Shown in pieces: positions 43,266-57,100 of a stretch of 64,000 nucleotides of DNA. The DNA is from Rhodospirillaceae bacterium (GTDB lineage: Bacteria > Pseudomonadota > Alphaproteobacteria > CACIAM-22H2). The DNA lies in NCBI GenBank assembly GCA_022843945.1, contig JALHMR010000017.1:1-64000 (forward strand), in the 5' to 3' direction. Both the position numbers and the translations under genes were made by a program. Each line of letters starts with the position of its first letter. Within the stretch, counting starts at the first letter, position 1. The notes beneath the pieces are model-generated. The model had not been told where the DNA came from and did no database searches. It saw nothing but the letters and a program-made list of their open reading frames with translations.

Positions 43266-43697
43266 ATGAGTCTCTCGATTGCCGATGCGCAAGGCATCCT
43301 CACCGCCAATTTCGCACCCTGGGTTCTCGATCTCGGTTTGCGTGTCGATGCGCTCGCCGATGGTGAGGTGCGGCTCCGGCTGCCCTTCAGCGACCGGCTG
43401 GTCCGCGTTGGCGGCACGATCTGCGGTCAGGCGCTGATGACGGCGGCTGATACGGTGATGGTCCTGGCGGTTTCGGCCGTCTACGGCGGCTTCTTGCCGA
43501 TGACCACGGTCAACCAGACGATCAGTTTCATGAAGCCCGTATCTGGTGTGGACGCCCTGATCACGGGGCGTGTCCTGCGCCTCGGCAAGACCCTGGCTTT
43601 CGGCGAGATCGAGATCCGGGCTGACGCGCGCGAGGATCTCGTCGCCCACGCCACCACGACCTACGCCATCCTCGGTCCGATCCCCGGCGGCAATTGA
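43266..43697 (+). CDS. PaaI-family acyl-CoA thioesterase
   Basis: 143 residues with a single hotdog fold. RLPFSDRLVRVGGTICGQAL and MTAADTVMVLAVSAVYGG correspond to the central helix region, and TVNQTISFMKPVSG to the following strand. Members hydrolyse acyl-CoA thioesters, often of aryl-acyl or medium-chain acids. The acyl-CoA synthetase gene follows after 49 bp, so the pair may govern activation and release of the same acyl group. Confidence 0.85.
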   Translation: MSLSIADAQGILTANFAPWVLDLGLRVDALADGEVRLRLPFSDRLVRVGGTICGQALMTAADTVMVLAVSAVYGGFLPMTTVNQTISFMKPVSGVDALITGRVLRLGKTLAFGEIEIRADAREDLVAHATTTYAILGPIPGGN

Positions 43698-43746
43698 AAG
43701 CCGGGCCGGCGCCGGTCAAACTGCCTTCCCAACACCGGGAGCAAGT

Positions 43747-45294
43747 TTGAATCTCGTCCACCACCTGACCCGCAACGCGCAGACACGCCCCGACGCGCCG
43801 GCATTGGCGCTCGGCAGCACGGTCGTCGCCACCTGGTCGCAGATGCGGGGGCGCGTGGCGCGGCTGGCGGGCGCCTTGCGCCGGCGCCTCGAGCCCGGTG
43901 ATCGCGTCGCCCTGGTGATGAAGAACACGCCCGTTTACGCGGAACTCATGTATGCCTGCTGGCATGCTGGCCTTGCCGCGGTGCCGGTCAACGCCAAGCT
44001 GCACCCCAAGGAGATCGCCTACATCCTCGACCATTCGGGGGCGAAGCTGATCGTCGCGACGCCGGACATGGCGGAGGACGTGGCAGCGGCGAAGACGGAC
44101 GCGAACGTGGCGGCGCCCGTCATCGATGTGACGTCGCCGGAGTTCGAGGCGCTGCGCCAAGCCGACGGCATCGCGCCGGCGGAAACCAGCGCCGGCGACA
44201 TGGCCTGGCTGTTCTACACCAGCGGCACCACCGGCCGGCCCAAGGGCGCCATCATCACCCACCGCATGCTGCTGGCGATGGGCATGAGCTATTTCGTCGA
44301 TATCGATCCGCCTGCTCCGGGAGGTCTCGTGCACGCAGCCCCGATGTCGCATGGCTCGGGCATCTACATGGTCCCGCATGTCATCCAGGGGAATTGCCAG
44401 ATCGTGCCGGAGAGCGGCCAGTTCGATCCGGCCGAGATCTTCGACCTGCTGCGCCATTGGCCGGGGATGTCGATGTTCGCCGCACCGACGATGGTCAAGC
44501 GGCTGGTCGAACACCCCGGCATCGCTGCGGCACGGATCGACGCCTTGCGCTGTATCGCCTATGGCGGTGCGCCGATGTATCTCGCCGATATCAAGGCGGC
44601 GATCGGCAAGATCGGCTTCCGCCTGGCCCAGCTCTACGGCCAGGGTGAGTCGCCGATGACCATCACCGGCATGACCCGCGCCATGTTCGAAGCGGCGTTC
44701 AATTCCGGCCGCGACGATCGGCTGCTGTCGGCTGGCGTGCCGCAGAGCGTGGTTCAGGCGCGGGTCGCCGATGCCGAGGACAAGGCGTTGCCGGTGGGCG
44801 AGGTGGGTGAGATCCTGGCGCGCGGCGAGGCTGTGATGCCGGGCTACTGGCGCAATCCCGAGGCTTCGGCGCAGACCCTGCGCAACGGCTGGCTCCATAC
44901 CGGCGACGTCGGCTCGTTCGATGCGGATGGCTACCTGACGCTCCGTGACCGCTCCAAGGACGTGATCATCTCGGGCGGCAACAACATCTATCCGCGCGAA
45001 GTGGAGGAGGTGCTGTTGCAGCACCAGGGCGTGCAGGAGGTGTCGGTGGTGGGCGCGCCCGACAAGGAGTGGGGCGAGAGGGTCGTGGCCTTCGTCGTCC
45101 GCCGCCCCGGGAGCGAGATCGCCGACGGCGAACTCGACCGCCTGTGCCTGGACAACATCGCCCGCTTCAAGCGGCCGAAGGAATACCGCTTTATCGACCA
45201 GCTGCCGAAGAACAATTACGGCAAGATCCTCAAGACCGAGCTGCGGACACTACTTACTAACCCGCTCCCAAGGGGAGAGGGTGGCGAGCGGTAG
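43747..45294 (+). CDS. AMP-dependent acyl-CoA synthetase/ligase
   Basis: 515 residues of the ANL superfamily. P-loop-like motif LFYTSGTTGRPKGA (A3), LYGQGESPMTITG (A5), GWLHTGDVGSFDADGYL (A7), the hinge RSKDVIISGGNNIYPREVEE (A8), and the adenylation Lys in PKNNYGKILKTEL (A10). It activates a carboxylate through an acyl-AMP to acyl-CoA; the substrate is not clear. TTG start at 43747 with GGGAG upstream gives the standard N-terminus NLVHHLTRNAQTRPDAPAL; a longer frame covers the thioesterase gene in another frame. The last ~13 residues (TNPLPRGEGGER) are encoded by an intergenic palindromic repeat that has supplied the stop codon. Confidence 0.9.
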   Translation: MNLVHHLTRNAQTRPDAPALALGSTVVATWSQMRGRVARLAGALRRRLEPGDRVALVMKNTPVYAELMYACWHAGLAAVPVNAKLHPKEIAYILDHSGAKLIVATPDMAEDVAAAKTDANVAAPVIDVTSPEFEALRQADGIAPAETSAGDMAWLFYTSGTTGRPKGAIITHRMLLAMGMSYFVDIDPPAPGGLVHAAPMSHGSGIYMVPHVIQGNCQIVPESGQFDPAEIFDLLRHWPGMSMFAAPTMVKRLVEHPGIAAARIDALRCIAYGGAPMYLADIKAAIGKIGFRLAQLYGQGESPMTITGMTRAMFEAAFNSGRDDRLLSAGVPQSVVQARVADAEDKALPVGEVGEILARGEAVMPGYWRNPEASAQTLRNGWLHTGDVGSFDADGYLTLRDRSKDVIISGGNNIYPREVEEVLLQHQGVQEVSVVGAPDKEWGERVVAFVVRRPGSEIADGELDRLCLDNIARFKRPKEYRFIDQLPKNNYGKILKTELRTLLTNPLPRGEGGER

Positions 45295-45303
45295 CTAGCG
45301 GGT
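45260..45303. repeat. Palindromic repeat invading the 3' end of a gene
   Basis: ACCCGCT (45260-45266) and AGCGGGT (45297-45303) bracket a core with CTCCCAAGGGGAG and GGTGGCGAGCGGTAGCT, the layout of a common proteobacterial intergenic repeat. The acyl-CoA synthetase stop codon (45292-45294) lies inside it. Confidence 0.65.
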
Positions 45304-45409
45304 GAGGGAGCCTCTCTCCGGCAGGCGTGTCCCCGCCGCAATCGTGACAAGGTTGCGCGCCTAAGATACGGTCCACGCAGGCGAATCAGGCAGCGGAACC
45401 TTCCCTCAC

Positions 45410-46663
45410 ATGGTCTTTGACGCTTTCGAGCGGATGATGGCGATGCGCTACCTCCGGGCTCGCCGCCAGGAGGGCTTTATCTCCGTTATCGCCGGCTTCT
45501 CGCTGCTCGGCATCGGCCTCGGCGTGGCCACCCTGATCATCGTCATGGCGGTGATGAATGGCTTCCGGGCTGAGCTTCTCGGCCGGATCCTCGGTCTCAA
45601 CGGTCATATGACCATCTACAGCCAGGGCGGCCAGCCGCTCACGGATTACGCGCGAATCGCCGGCGATCTGAAGCAGATCGACGGCGTGTTGGAGGCGGCG
45701 CCCCTGATCGAAGGGCAGGTGATGGCCACGGCCAACGGCGTGGCCAGCGGCGCGCTGGTGCGTGGCTTGCGGCCCGAGGACCTCAAGCAGCGCCGGCTGA
45801 TCGCCAGCAATATCGTGCGCGGCAGCCTCAACGACTTCCAGGGCGAGGACGCGGCCGTCATCGGCATTCGCATGGCGCAGAAGTTCGGGGTCAGCATTGG
45901 CGACAGCGTCACCCTGATCTCGCCCCAGGGCAACGCCACGGCCTTCGGCACGGTGCCGCGCCTGCGCGCCTATCGGGTGGCGGCGGTCTTCGACGTCGGC
46001 ATGTTCGAATACGATTCGAGCTTCGTCTACCTGCCGCTCGAGGCGGCGCAGATCTTCTTCCGCCATGCACCGGAGCAGGTGACCGGCGTCGAGCTAATGG
46101 TCCGGAATCCCGATCGCATCTGGGAGTTTCGCCGCTCGGTGACCCAGATCCTCGGACCCGGGGTGCGCGTCTTCGACTGGCAGCAGGCGAATTCCAGCTT
46201 CTTCAGCGCCATCCAGGTCGAGCGCAACGTCATGTTCCTGATCTTGACGCTGATCATCCTGGTGGCGGCCTTCAACATCATCTCCAGCATGATCATGCTG
46301 GTGAAGGACAAGTCGCGCGATATCGCCATCCTGCGCACCATGGGGGCGACACGCGGCACGGTCCTGCGCATCTTCTTCTTGGCCGGGGCGAGCATCGGCG
46401 TGATCGGCACGCTGCTGGGCTTCGGGCTGGGCATGGCCTTCACCAGCAATATCGAGACGATCCGCCAGTGGCTGCAGGCACTGACCGGCACGCCGCTCTT
46501 CTCGCCCGAGATCTACTTCCTCTCGCGGCTGCCGGCGAAGGTCGACGCGATGGAGGTCGCGCAGGTCGTGGGCATGGCCTTCGCGCTGTCCTTCCTGGCG
46601 ACGATCTACCCGGCCTGGCGTGCGGCGCAACTCGATCCCGTGGAAGCGCTTCGCTATGAGTGA
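45410..46663 (+). CDS. lolC: Lipoprotein-releasing ABC transporter permease (LolC/LolE)
   Basis: 417 residues. N-terminal amphipathic part [22 protein letters not shown]1 at about 24-46, then the large periplasmic MacB/LolC-like domain to residue ~265. The FtsX core has three helices ([55 protein letters not shown]) and contains the cytoplasmic coupling helix [15 protein letters not shown]. With LolD it detaches outer-membrane lipoproteins from the inner membrane. One permease gene is typical of Alphaproteobacteria, where a LolF-like homodimer replaces LolC/LolE. It overlaps lolD by 8 bp. Confidence 0.93.
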   Translation: MVFDAFERMMAMRYLRARRQEGFISVIAGFSLLGIGLGVATLIIVMAVMNGFRAELLGRILGLNGHMTIYSQGGQPLTDYARIAGDLKQIDGVLEAAPLIEGQVMATANGVASGALVRGLRPEDLKQRRLIASNIVRGSLNDFQGEDAAVIGIRMAQKFGVSIGDSVTLISPQGNATAFGTVPRLRAYRVAAVFDVGMFEYDSSFVYLPLEAAQIFFRHAPEQVTGVELMVRNPDRIWEFRRSVTQILGPGVRVFDWQQANSSFFSAIQVERNVMFLILTLIILVAAFNIISSMIMLVKDKSRDIAILRTMGATRGTVLRIFFLAGASIGVIGTLLGFGLGMAFTSNIETIRQWLQALTGTPLFSPEIYFLSRLPAKVDAMEVAQVVGMAFALSFLATIYPAWRAAQLDPVEALRYE

Positions 46664-47336
46664 CGCGGCGCTGCTCCTCGACGGCATCGTGCGGCGTTTC
46701 GAGCAGGCCGGATCGGTCCTCGAAGTGCTGAGCGGCGCCTCGCTCAAAGTGAAGAAAGGCGAGTGCGTCGCCCTGGTCGGGCCGTCGGGGGCGGGCAAAT
46801 CAACCTTGCTGCATATCGCCGGGTTGCTGGAGCACCCCACTGGCGGCGAGGTTTATCTCGACGGCAAGCCGTGCTGGAAAATGAACGATGCCGAGCGCAC
46901 GGCGATGCGCCGCCGGCATCTCGGCTTCGTCTACCAGTTCCACTATCTGCTGCCCGAGTTCTCCGCGCTGGAGAACGTCGTCGTCCCGATGATGATCGAC
47001 GGTGTCGGCCGCGGCGAGGCGAAGGGGCGGGCCCGCGAGCTGCTGGGCAAGGTCGGCCTGGCGGCGCGCGAGACCCACCGGCCGGCGCGCCTGTCCGGCG
47101 GCGAGCAGCAGCGCGTGGCCATCGTCCGGGCGATTGCCAACCGGCCGCAGGTTCTGCTGGCCGACGAGCCGACCGGCAACCTTGATCCGCACACCGCCGA
47201 CGCGGTGTTCAAGGAGCTGATGACCCTGGTGCGCACCACCGGCCTGGCGGCGCTGATCGCCACCCACAACCCGGAGATCGCCCAGCGGATGGATCGGGCC
47301 GTGACCCTAAGGGAAGGCCTGCTCGTCCCGGCCTGA
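46656..47336 (+). CDS. lolD: Lipoprotein-releasing ABC transporter ATPase LolD
   Basis: 226 residues. Walker [10 protein letters not shown] (42-50), Q-loop [14 protein letters not shown], signature LSGGEQQR, Walker [13 protein letters not shown], and the switch His in ATHNPEIA. The MacB/LolD-specific [19 protein letters not shown] region distinguishes it from FtsE. The ATG lies in the last codons of lolC, so the two are translationally coupled, giving matched subunits of the Lol complex. Confidence 0.95.
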   Translation: MSDAALLLDGIVRRFEQAGSVLEVLSGASLKVKKGECVALVGPSGAGKSTLLHIAGLLEHPTGGEVYLDGKPCWKMNDAERTAMRRRHLGFVYQFHYLLPEFSALENVVVPMMIDGVGRGEAKGRARELLGKVGLAARETHRPARLSGGEQQRVAIVRAIANRPQVLLADEPTGNLDPHTADAVFKELMTLVRTTGLAALIATHNPEIAQRMDRAVTLREGLLVPA

Positions 47337-48221
47337 TCAACTACCGGCCGGCGCGCGACAAAAGACTTTGACGATGTGCGAGCCCTGACTGATCGCTTTC
47401 GCAACCGTTGCAAGGTCGCTGCGTCCGGCGCGCATCTCCGTCAACGACTGACCAGCCGCCAGCAAGACGGGTCTTTCGCGCTGCATCTCGCGAATAACCT
47501 CGGGCGCGACACTGATCGAACGGCCGCGGCGCTCTGAGCCGCCGCCGATATGCACGCCGACCAGGCGTCCGTCCTCGTCGAAGACCGGTCCACCGCTGAT
47601 GCCGCCGAGGCGCTCCAGGCTTTCGGGAACGCGCCGCACCTCGGCCCAGGTCAGCGTAGGCGTGACCCCGCTCATCCGCCCGGTAAACTGCCAGCGCGAG
47701 CGCCCCAGGAGCTGAAGATGTGTCGCTCCCAGGCTGCCCGTGGGATAGCCGAAGCTGTAGGCATCCTGGCCTGGATAAAGCGGTTCGTCGATGAGCTGCA
47801 CGCTGCGCCCGACCCGCGAAGAGGCGAGAAGCGCAAGATCTGCCGCGGGATGGCTGTAGATGATCTTTGCCTGCCATGTAGGGAGCGGGTAGTCGACATA
47901 GATGTCCTGGCAGCCGTCGACGACGTGGCGCGCCGTCATCCACAAGCCCTGCGGTCCGGCGGCGAAGGCCGTTCCGGTCCCGTGCTGAACGCGGTTCTCG
48001 ACATTGACCACGAACAAGGGATCGTTTGCGCCGGGTGGGGTCAGAGGCGGCCGGCGCACACGCGCGGGCTCCGGGGCGTCAACCGGCGGCCGGGGCGCCT
48101 GGGCCGCCGGGATGGGCCGCCGGCCGGCGCTGGGATCGTAGCCGGGAGATCGGTGGATGTAGGCCGAGACGATGATGACGACGAAGAGGAGTGCGGCGAC
48201 GAATTTGTCGAATCGTGTCAT
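47337..48221 (-). CDS. Membrane-anchored trypsin-like serine protease
   Basis: 294 residues. One N-terminal membrane helix (FVAALLFVVIIVSAYI), a Pro-rich linker (~30-65), and an S1-type protease domain with triad His99 (WMTARHVVDG), Asp128 (HPAADLALL) and Ser209 (GGISGGPVFDEDG). No PDZ domain follows, unlike DegP/HtrA. The protease should face the periplasm. It lies convergent to lolD with adjacent stop codons and shares a transcript with the DUF350 gene 12 bp upstream; a joint envelope role is only inference. Confidence 0.87.
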   Translation of the reverse strand: MTRFDKFVAALLFVVIIVSAYIHRSPGYDPSAGRRPIPAAQAPRPPVDAPEPARVRRPPLTPPGANDPLFVVNVENRVQHGTGTAFAAGPQGLWMTARHVVDGCQDIYVDYPLPTWQAKIIYSHPAADLALLASSRVGRSVQLIDEPLYPGQDAYSFGYPTGSLGATHLQLLGRSRWQFTGRMSGVTPTLTWAEVRRVPESLERLGGISGGPVFDEDGRLVGVHIGGGSERRGRSISVAPEVIREMQRERPVLLAAGQSLTEMRAGRSDLATVAKAISQGSHIVKVFCRAPAGS

Positions 48222-48233
48222 GGCCGCCCGCCG

Positions 48234-48647
48234 CTAACCCGACATTGCAGCCGCGTTCAGCAGGCCGCAGGAGATCTGAGCCGCGGCAAGGACGAGGGCG
48301 CTGGCGATCTCGCCGCGCTCGATGGCGGCCGGCAATCGCCGCAGGAGGACCGCGACCGCGGCAAACGCGATCAGCTGCAGCACGACGGCGATCGATCCCC
48401 AGAGCAGGATGTCGGGCACGCTGACGCTGTTCGCCATGGTGGCCGCCAGCGGAATGACCAGGGCGAGCATTTCCGCCGAGAGCGCGACGCCGGCCGCGGT
48501 GTTCCCCTCCCTCACCAGCGCCAGCTCGCGATAGGGAGTGACGTAGATGTAGACGACAAGGCCGACGATGAAGATGGCGGTGGTGACGGCGAGGTGGATG
48601 ATCAGCACCGGCAAGCCGGTGACGACGCTGTTCCAGGCGGCTATCAC
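48234..48647 (-). CDS. DUF350 family membrane protein
   Basis: 137 residues with four membrane helices (LPVLIIHLAVTTAIFIVGL; LSAEMLALVIPLAATMANS; ILLWGSIAVVLQLIAFAAVA; SALVLAAAQISCGLLNAAAM). The cytoplasmic loop TPYRELALVREGNTAAGVAL matches the DUF350/UPF0719 hallmark, where a TPxxE segment precedes an RxGNxAAxxAL stretch. GTG start (48647) preceded by AGGGGG; the longer frame upstream lacks membrane character. The function of the family is unknown. Confidence 0.85.
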   Translation of the reverse strand: MIAAWNSVVTGLPVLIIHLAVTTAIFIVGLVVYIYVTPYRELALVREGNTAAGVALSAEMLALVIPLAATMANSVSVPDILLWGSIAVVLQLIAFAAVAVLLRRLPAAIERGEIASALVLAAAQISCGLLNAAAMSG

Positions 48648-48793
48648 GGCAATCCCCCTTGTTGCGTTGCCCGCGCCATGTGCATAAGCCGCGGCCTGCG
48701 GCCGCGCAACGGCTCTGCGCGCCCCGACGTCTCTTGACCCCCGTTGCCCCGGGGAGAACACTTGGGTGCGAGACTGCGACTCGGGGGAAGCGG

Positions 48794-49345
48794 GTGCGAT
48801 CAGCCCTGTTCGGATTACTGGTGCTTGGCGCGGCCGTGCTGGCCGGATGCTCCGGCGTGGCCGGTTCGTCGCAGCCGTCCAGCAATACCGCGTCTACCGG
48901 CGGCGGCACCCAGGAGACCGGCGCGAATGCCGGCTTTGCCCGCTTCGTCGACATCCCGATGCCGGCCAAGAACACCATCGATCTCGACCGCACGCTCGTT
49001 TTCGGCACCGAGAAGGACTGGATCGGCCGGGTGTCGCTGTCCTCCTCGATGGGGGTCAGCGAGATCTATGATTTCTACAAGCGCGAGATGCCGCGCTTCG
49101 GCTGGAGCGAGCTGACAAGCGTGCGCTCCGCCACCAGCGTTCTGACCTACCAGATGGACAGCCGCATCGCGACGATCCAGGTCAGCGGCCAGCGCTTCGG
49201 CGGGGCGGCCATCGAGTTCTGGATGAACCCGCGGGCCGGCGGCGGCGCGTCTACCTTCTCGTCGTCCTCGTCGACCGGCATGGGCTCGCCCATCGCGGCG
49301 CCGCGGGGTTCGGTCGAGCAGTCCCCATTACCGCAGCGCCGCTGA
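48794..49345 (+). CDS. Lipoprotein of unknown function
   Basis: 183 residues. Lipobox LVLGAAVLAGC with lipidated Cys at about residue 16, then a Ser/Gly/Thr-rich linker (~18-42) and a folded domain (~45-135): IPMPAKNTIDLDRTLVFGTE, YDFYKREMPRFGWSELT and TVLTYQMDSRIATIQVSG-like sequence. The tail is Ser-rich and unstructured. GTG start at 48794 with GGGGGAAG upstream. Substrate of the LolCD machinery encoded 1.5 kb upstream. The domain resembles a small stress-sensing or structural module, but I cannot name a family. Confidence 0.78.
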   Translation: MRSALFGLLVLGAAVLAGCSGVAGSSQPSSNTASTGGGTQETGANAGFARFVDIPMPAKNTIDLDRTLVFGTEKDWIGRVSLSSSMGVSEIYDFYKREMPRFGWSELTSVRSATSVLTYQMDSRIATIQVSGQRFGGAAIEFWMNPRAGGGASTFSSSSSTGMGSPIAAPRGSVEQSPLPQRR

Positions 49346-49367
49346 GCCCAGCGACTATAAGAACGGC

Positions 49368-52856
<3,489 letters not shown>

Positions 52857-52931
52857 TAAAAACAAAGGTCTGCCGGCCTTTCCTTTCTCCTTGAAAAGCC
52901 CCGCCCGGCCCTGTATCAAGCGCCCCTGTGC

Positions 52932-52947
52932 CGGGGAATTGTCCCCG
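52932..52947. promoter_or_regulatory. Hairpin in the rpsB leader
   Basis: CGGGGA-ATTG-TCCCCG, a perfect 6-bp stem about 124 nt upstream of the rpsB ATG, with no T-run after it. It may belong to a leader structure controlling rpsB-tsf, or to dnaE 3' processing. The 214-bp spacer 52857-53070 shows no gene. Confidence 0.4.
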
Positions 52948-53070
52948 TCATAAATCCTCACGCGGGATTGCGGCCGCCGCCGTCATAGGGCGGAGGTCGT
53001 TCCGGTGTCCGGTCCTTCAGGATCGGGCGCAATGTTCCGCGGCGGTCCAACCGGAGAAAGGAAAAGCGCC

Positions 53071-53964
53071 ATGGCGCTGCCCAGTTTCACTATGCGTCAG
53101 CTGATCGAGGCCGGTGTCCATTTCGGGCATCACACCCGTCGCTGGAACCCGAAGATGGCCTCGTACATCTTCGGTGTCCGTAACAACGTCCACATCATCG
53201 ACCTGCAGCAGACCGTGCCGATGCTCCAGCGCGCCCTCGAGGCGGCGCGTGACGTCGTCGCCGGCGGCGGTCGCGTGCTCTTCGTCGGCACCAAGCGCCA
53301 GGCGGCCGAGCCGATCGCCGAGAGCGCCAAGCGCTGCGGCCAGTACTACGTCAACCACCGCTGGCTCGGCGGCATGCTGACCAACTGGAAGACGATCTCG
53401 AACTCGATCCGCCGCCTGCGCGAGCTCGATGAGCAGGTGAGCGGTGACGCCTCCGGCCTGACCAAGAAGGAGCTGCTCAACCTGACCCGCGAGCGCGACA
53501 AGCTCGAGCGCGCGCTGGGCGGCATCAAGGAGATGGGCGGCCTGCCGGATGCACTGCTGGTCATCGACACCAACAAGGAAGCCATCGCCGTCGACGAGGC
53601 GCGCCGCCTCGGCATCCCGGTGATCGCCATCGTCGACAGCAACAGCGACCCGGCCCACATCAAGTTCCCGGTTCCGGGCAACGATGACGCGCTGCGCGCC
53701 ATCCAGACCTACTGCGACCTGTTCTCCTCCGCCGTGCTCGACGGCCTGCAGGCCGAGATGAAGGCCGCGGGCGTCGATGTCGGCTCTGCCGCCGAGCCGG
53801 CGGCCGAGGTCGTGCCGGCCGACGGCGAAGCGGCCGCACCGGCGGGCGAGGTCTCGCCGACCGAAGGCCGCGAGGACGGCGAGGCCAAGCCGGCGAAGAA
53901 GGCCGGTGGCGCCCGCAAGTCCGCGCCGCGCAAGGCCAAGGAAAAGGCCCCGGCCGCCGAATAA
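53071..53964 (+). CDS. rpsB: 30S ribosomal protein S2
   Basis: 297 residues. Canonical start [20 protein letters not shown], the [10 protein letters not shown] and [15 protein letters not shown] motifs, and [20 protein letters not shown]. The last ~50 residues are an Ala/Lys/Glu-rich extension ([16 protein letters not shown]) beyond the E. coli length, common in Alphaproteobacteria. AGAAAGGA precedes the ATG. First gene of the rpsB-tsf-pyrH-frr block. Confidence 0.98.
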   Translation: MALPSFTMRQLIEAGVHFGHHTRRWNPKMASYIFGVRNNVHIIDLQQTVPMLQRALEAARDVVAGGGRVLFVGTKRQAAEPIAESAKRCGQYYVNHRWLGGMLTNWKTISNSIRRLRELDEQVSGDASGLTKKELLNLTRERDKLERALGGIKEMGGLPDALLVIDTNKEAIAVDEARRLGIPVIAIVDSNSDPAHIKFPVPGNDDALRAIQTYCDLFSSAVLDGLQAEMKAAGVDVGSAAEPAAEVVPADGEAAAPAGEVSPTEGREDGEAKPAKKAGGARKSAPRKAKEKAPAAE

Positions 53965-54012
53965 CGCGACGTCCACCGGACGCCCGCGACCCTATTGAAG
54001 ACGAGGTGAACC

Positions 54013-54942
54013 ATGGCCGAGATCACGGCCGCGCAAGTCAAAGAGCTGCGCGAGAAATCCGGCGCCGGCATGATGGATTGCAAGAAGGCGCTGAGCGAGA
54101 ACAACGGCGACATCGAGGCGGCGGTCGACTGGCTGCGCAAGAAGGGCCTCGCCGCGGCAGCCAAGAAGGCCGGCCGCGTCGCGGCGGAGGGCCTGGTGGG
54201 CGTTGCCGCGAGCGGCAACAAGGGCGCCATGGTCGAGATCAACGCCGAGACGGATTTCGTGGCGCGCAACGACCAGTTCCAGGATTTCGTGCGCAAGACG
54301 ACCGAGATCGCCGTCACCACCGGGGGCGATGCGGAGAAGATCAAGGGGGCGGCCTATCCGGGCGGCGGCACGGTCACCGAGAAGCTGACCAACCTGATCG
54401 CCACGATCGGCGAGAACATGAGCTTCCGCCGCTCGATCGGCCTGTCGGTCGCCAACGGCGTGGTGGCAAGCTATGTCCATAACGCGACGGCGCCGGGGCT
54501 CGGCAAGATCGGCGTGCTGGTCGCCATCGAATCGACCGGCGACAAGGACAAGCTCGCGGCCCTGGGCAAGCAGCTCGCCATGCACGTGGCTGCTGCCAGC
54601 CCGATGTCGCTGAGCGTCGCCGAGCTCGACCCCGCGGCGATCGAACGCGAACGCGGCGTTCTGGCCGAGCAGGCCAAGACCTCGGGCAAGCCGGACAACG
54701 TCATCGCCAAGATGGTCGAGGGCCGCCTGCGCAAGTTCTACGAGGACGTGGTGCTGCTCGAGCAGGTCTTCGTGGTCGACGGCGAGAGTCGCGTCTCGGC
54801 GGTGGTCGAGAAGGCGGCGAAGGAGGTCGGCGCTCCGGTGAAGGTCGCCGGCTTCAAGCGCTTCGCGCTGGGCGAGGGGATCGAAAAGAAGGCCGATGAT
54901 TTCGCGGCCGAGGTCGCGGCGCAGGCCGGGTTGGGCCGCTGA
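54013..54942 (+). CDS. tsf: Elongation factor Ts
   Basis: 309 residues. N-terminal UBA-like domain [20 protein letters not shown], the TDFVARN motif that contacts EF-Tu ([12 protein letters not shown]), and two subdomains of the core. Catalyses GDP release from EF-Tu. Ribosome site GAGGTG, 48 bp after rpsB, as in nearly all bacteria. Confidence 0.98.
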   Translation: MAEITAAQVKELREKSGAGMMDCKKALSENNGDIEAAVDWLRKKGLAAAAKKAGRVAAEGLVGVAASGNKGAMVEINAETDFVARNDQFQDFVRKTTEIAVTTGGDAEKIKGAAYPGGGTVTEKLTNLIATIGENMSFRRSIGLSVANGVVASYVHNATAPGLGKIGVLVAIESTGDKDKLAALGKQLAMHVAAASPMSLSVAELDPAAIERERGVLAEQAKTSGKPDNVIAKMVEGRLRKFYEDVVLLEQVFVVDGESRVSAVVEKAAKEVGAPVKVAGFKRFALGEGIEKKADDFAAEVAAQAGLGR

Positions 54943-55012
54943 CGCGGCTGGTGTAAGCTAAAACAGAATACGCGTCCCGTTCCTATCCGGCGGGCGCAGC
55001 GAGGACGGGACC

Positions 55013-55795
55013 ATGGCGGCTTCGAAGAACGCGGACGACACCCCGGGATCTTCGAAAGCCGTTTCCGCCGGGCGGGTCGCCCCAAGATACCGCCGCGTCC
55101 TGCTTAAGATCTCGGGCGAAGTCCTTATGGGCCCGGGGGAATTTGGTCTCGATTCCGGCACGGTGGCGCGTATCGCCTCCGACGTTAAGGCCGGTGTCGA
55201 TCTCGGCGTCGAGGTCTGCCTGGTCATCGGTGGCGGCAATATCTTCCGCGGCCTGTCCGGGGCGGCGGCCGGGATCGAGCGTGCCAGTGCCGATTACATG
55301 GGGATGCTGGCGACGGTGATTAACGCGCTCGCCCTGCAGAACGCGCTCGAGCGCGCCGGGGTGCACACCCGCGTGCTGTCGGCGATCCCGATGTCGACCA
55401 TCTGCGAGCCCTACATCCGCCGCCGGGCCATCCGCCACATGGAGAAGGGCCGCGTCGTGATCTTCGCCGCCGGCACCGGCAATCCCTTCTTCACCACCGA
55501 TACGGCGGCGGCGCTGCGCGCCTCGGAGATGGGGTGTCACGCCCTGCTCAAGGGCACCAAGGTGGACGGCGTCTACAGCGCCGATCCGACGCGCGACAAG
55601 AGCGCGCAGCGCTACGAACAGCTCACTTACCTCGAAGTGCTGTCGCGCGATCTTAAGGTTATGGACGCCTCGGCTATCTCCTTGGCGCGTGAAAACCGCA
55701 TCCCGATTCTGGTATTTTCCATCCAGGAGGCGGGGAATTTCGCCAAGGTCCTTGGCGGCAAGGGCCGGTCCACGATCATAACGGAAAAGGGATAA
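55013..55795 (+). CDS. pyrH: Uridylate kinase (UMP kinase)
   Basis: 260 residues. Amino-acid-kinase fold with [11 protein letters not shown] near residue 30, [30 protein letters not shown] and [10 protein letters not shown]. Phosphorylates UMP to UDP and is allosterically controlled by GTP/UTP in the family. The first ~25 residues (Ala/Ser-rich, ATG at 55013) are a non-conserved extension. Confidence 0.97.
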   Translation: MAASKNADDTPGSSKAVSAGRVAPRYRRVLLKISGEVLMGPGEFGLDSGTVARIASDVKAGVDLGVEVCLVIGGGNIFRGLSGAAAGIERASADYMGMLATVINALALQNALERAGVHTRVLSAIPMSTICEPYIRRRAIRHMEKGRVVIFAAGTGNPFFTTDTAAALRASEMGCHALLKGTKVDGVYSADPTRDKSAQRYEQLTYLEVLSRDLKVMDASAISLARENRIPILVFSIQEAGNFAKVLGGKGRSTIITEKG

Positions 55796-55800
55796 GGGAG

Positions 55801-56361
55801 ATGTCCGGGACAGCGGATCTCAGCGAACTGCGCCGTCGCATGACCGGCGCTTTCGATGCCTTCAAGAAGGAACTGACGGGCCTGCGCACCGGTCGCGCCT
55901 CGGTCAGCCTGCTGGAGCCGATCCAGGTCGAGGCCTATGGCAGCCATATGCCGCTGTCGCAGCTCGGCACGGTCGGCGCGCCGGAGGCGCGTATGCTCAC
56001 CGTCCAGGTCTGGGACAAGAGCATGGTCAAGGCCGTGGAAAAGGCGATCCGGGAAGCCAATATCGGCGTCAACCCGATGGTCGAGGGCCAGCTGATCCGC
56101 TGCCCGCTGCCGCCGCTGACCGAGGAGCGCCGCAAGGAGCTGGTCAAGCTGGCGCACAAAGCCGCCGAGCATGCGCGCGTGGCCGTGCGCAACGTGCGCC
56201 GCGACGGCATGGAAGCGCTCAAGCAGATGGAAAAGGATCACAAGATCACCGAGGACGAGCACCGCAAGCGCGGCGTCGAGATCCAGAAGGCGACCGATGA
56301 ATTCGTGAAGAACATCGACGACGCGCTCGCGGCCAAAGAAAAAGAAACAATGCATGTCTGA
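55801..56361 (+). CDS. frr: Ribosome recycling factor
   Basis: 186 residues, full-length. Three-helix bundle signatures [39 protein letters not shown] and the C-terminal helix REEHRKRG-like [18 protein letters not shown]. Splits post-termination ribosomes together with EF-G. Five bp after pyrH, and its last 8 bp overlap uppS. Confidence 0.97.
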   Translation: MSGTADLSELRRRMTGAFDAFKKELTGLRTGRASVSLLEPIQVEAYGSHMPLSQLGTVGAPEARMLTVQVWDKSMVKAVEKAIREANIGVNPMVEGQLIRCPLPPLTEERRKELVKLAHKAAEHARVAVRNVRRDGMEALKQMEKDHKITEDEHRKRGVEIQKATDEFVKNIDDALAAKEKETMHV

Positions 56362-57100
56362 TATCTCGAATTCGCGGCCGCAGGTGGCCGGGAATTCGCC
56401 GGTGCCGGTCCATGTCGCTATCATCATGGATGGCAACGGGCGATGGGCGAAGGCGCGCGGCTTGCCGCGCATCGCCGGGCATCGGCGCGGAGCGGATGCT
56501 GTCCGGCGGACGATCGTCGCCGCGGCCGAGCTGGGCGTGCGCTATCTCACCCTCTACGGATTTTCGTCGGAGAACTGGAAGCGGCCCGTGGAGGAGGTTG
56601 ACGACCTCATGGGCCTGCTCCGCCACTACCTGCGCGGCGAGATCGCCGAGTTGCATCGCAACGGCGTGCGGCTGCGGGTGATCGGCGACCGGGCGCGGCT
56701 GGCGACGGACATCGTGACGATGATCGAGAACGCGGAAGTGATGACGAGGGACAATAGCGGGCTCAACCTCATCGTGGCGCTGAGCTACGGGTCCCGCGCC
56801 GAGATCGCCGACGCCGTCCGGCGCATCGCGGAGAGCGCTGTGGCCGGCCGGACGGCGCCCGCTTCTATCGACGAAGAGACGGTGACGCGCGCCTTGTGGA
56901 CCGCGGACATCCCGGATCCCGACCTCGTCATCCGCTCCAGCGGCGAGAAGCGCCTGAGCAATTTCCTGCTCTGGCAGTCGGCCTATGCCGAGCTGGTTTT
57001 CATCGACACGCTCTGGCCCGATTTCGGCAAGGACGATCTCTCCGCCGCGATCGGCGAGTTTCAGCGCCGCGAGAGACGCTACGGCGCTGCCGGTGACTGA
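56354..57100 (+). CDS. uppS: Undecaprenyl diphosphate synthase (isoprenyl transferase)
   Basis: 248 residues. [20 protein letters not shown] holds the catalytic Asp26, followed by [23 protein letters not shown] and the C-terminal [20 protein letters not shown]. It adds cis isoprene units to farnesyl diphosphate to make the carrier lipid for peptidoglycan and LPS. It overlaps frr by 8 bp and cdsA by 8 bp, so the three are co-translated. Confidence 0.97.
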   Translation: MSDISNSRPQVAGNSPVPVHVAIIMDGNGRWAKARGLPRIAGHRRGADAVRRTIVAAAELGVRYLTLYGFSSENWKRPVEEVDDLMGLLRHYLRGEIAELHRNGVRLRVIGDRARLATDIVTMIENAEVMTRDNSGLNLIVALSYGSRAEIADAVRRIAESAVAGRTAPASIDEETVTRALWTADIPDPDLVIRSSGEKRLSNFLLWQSAYAELVFIDTLWPDFGKDDLSAAIGEFQRRERRYGAAGD

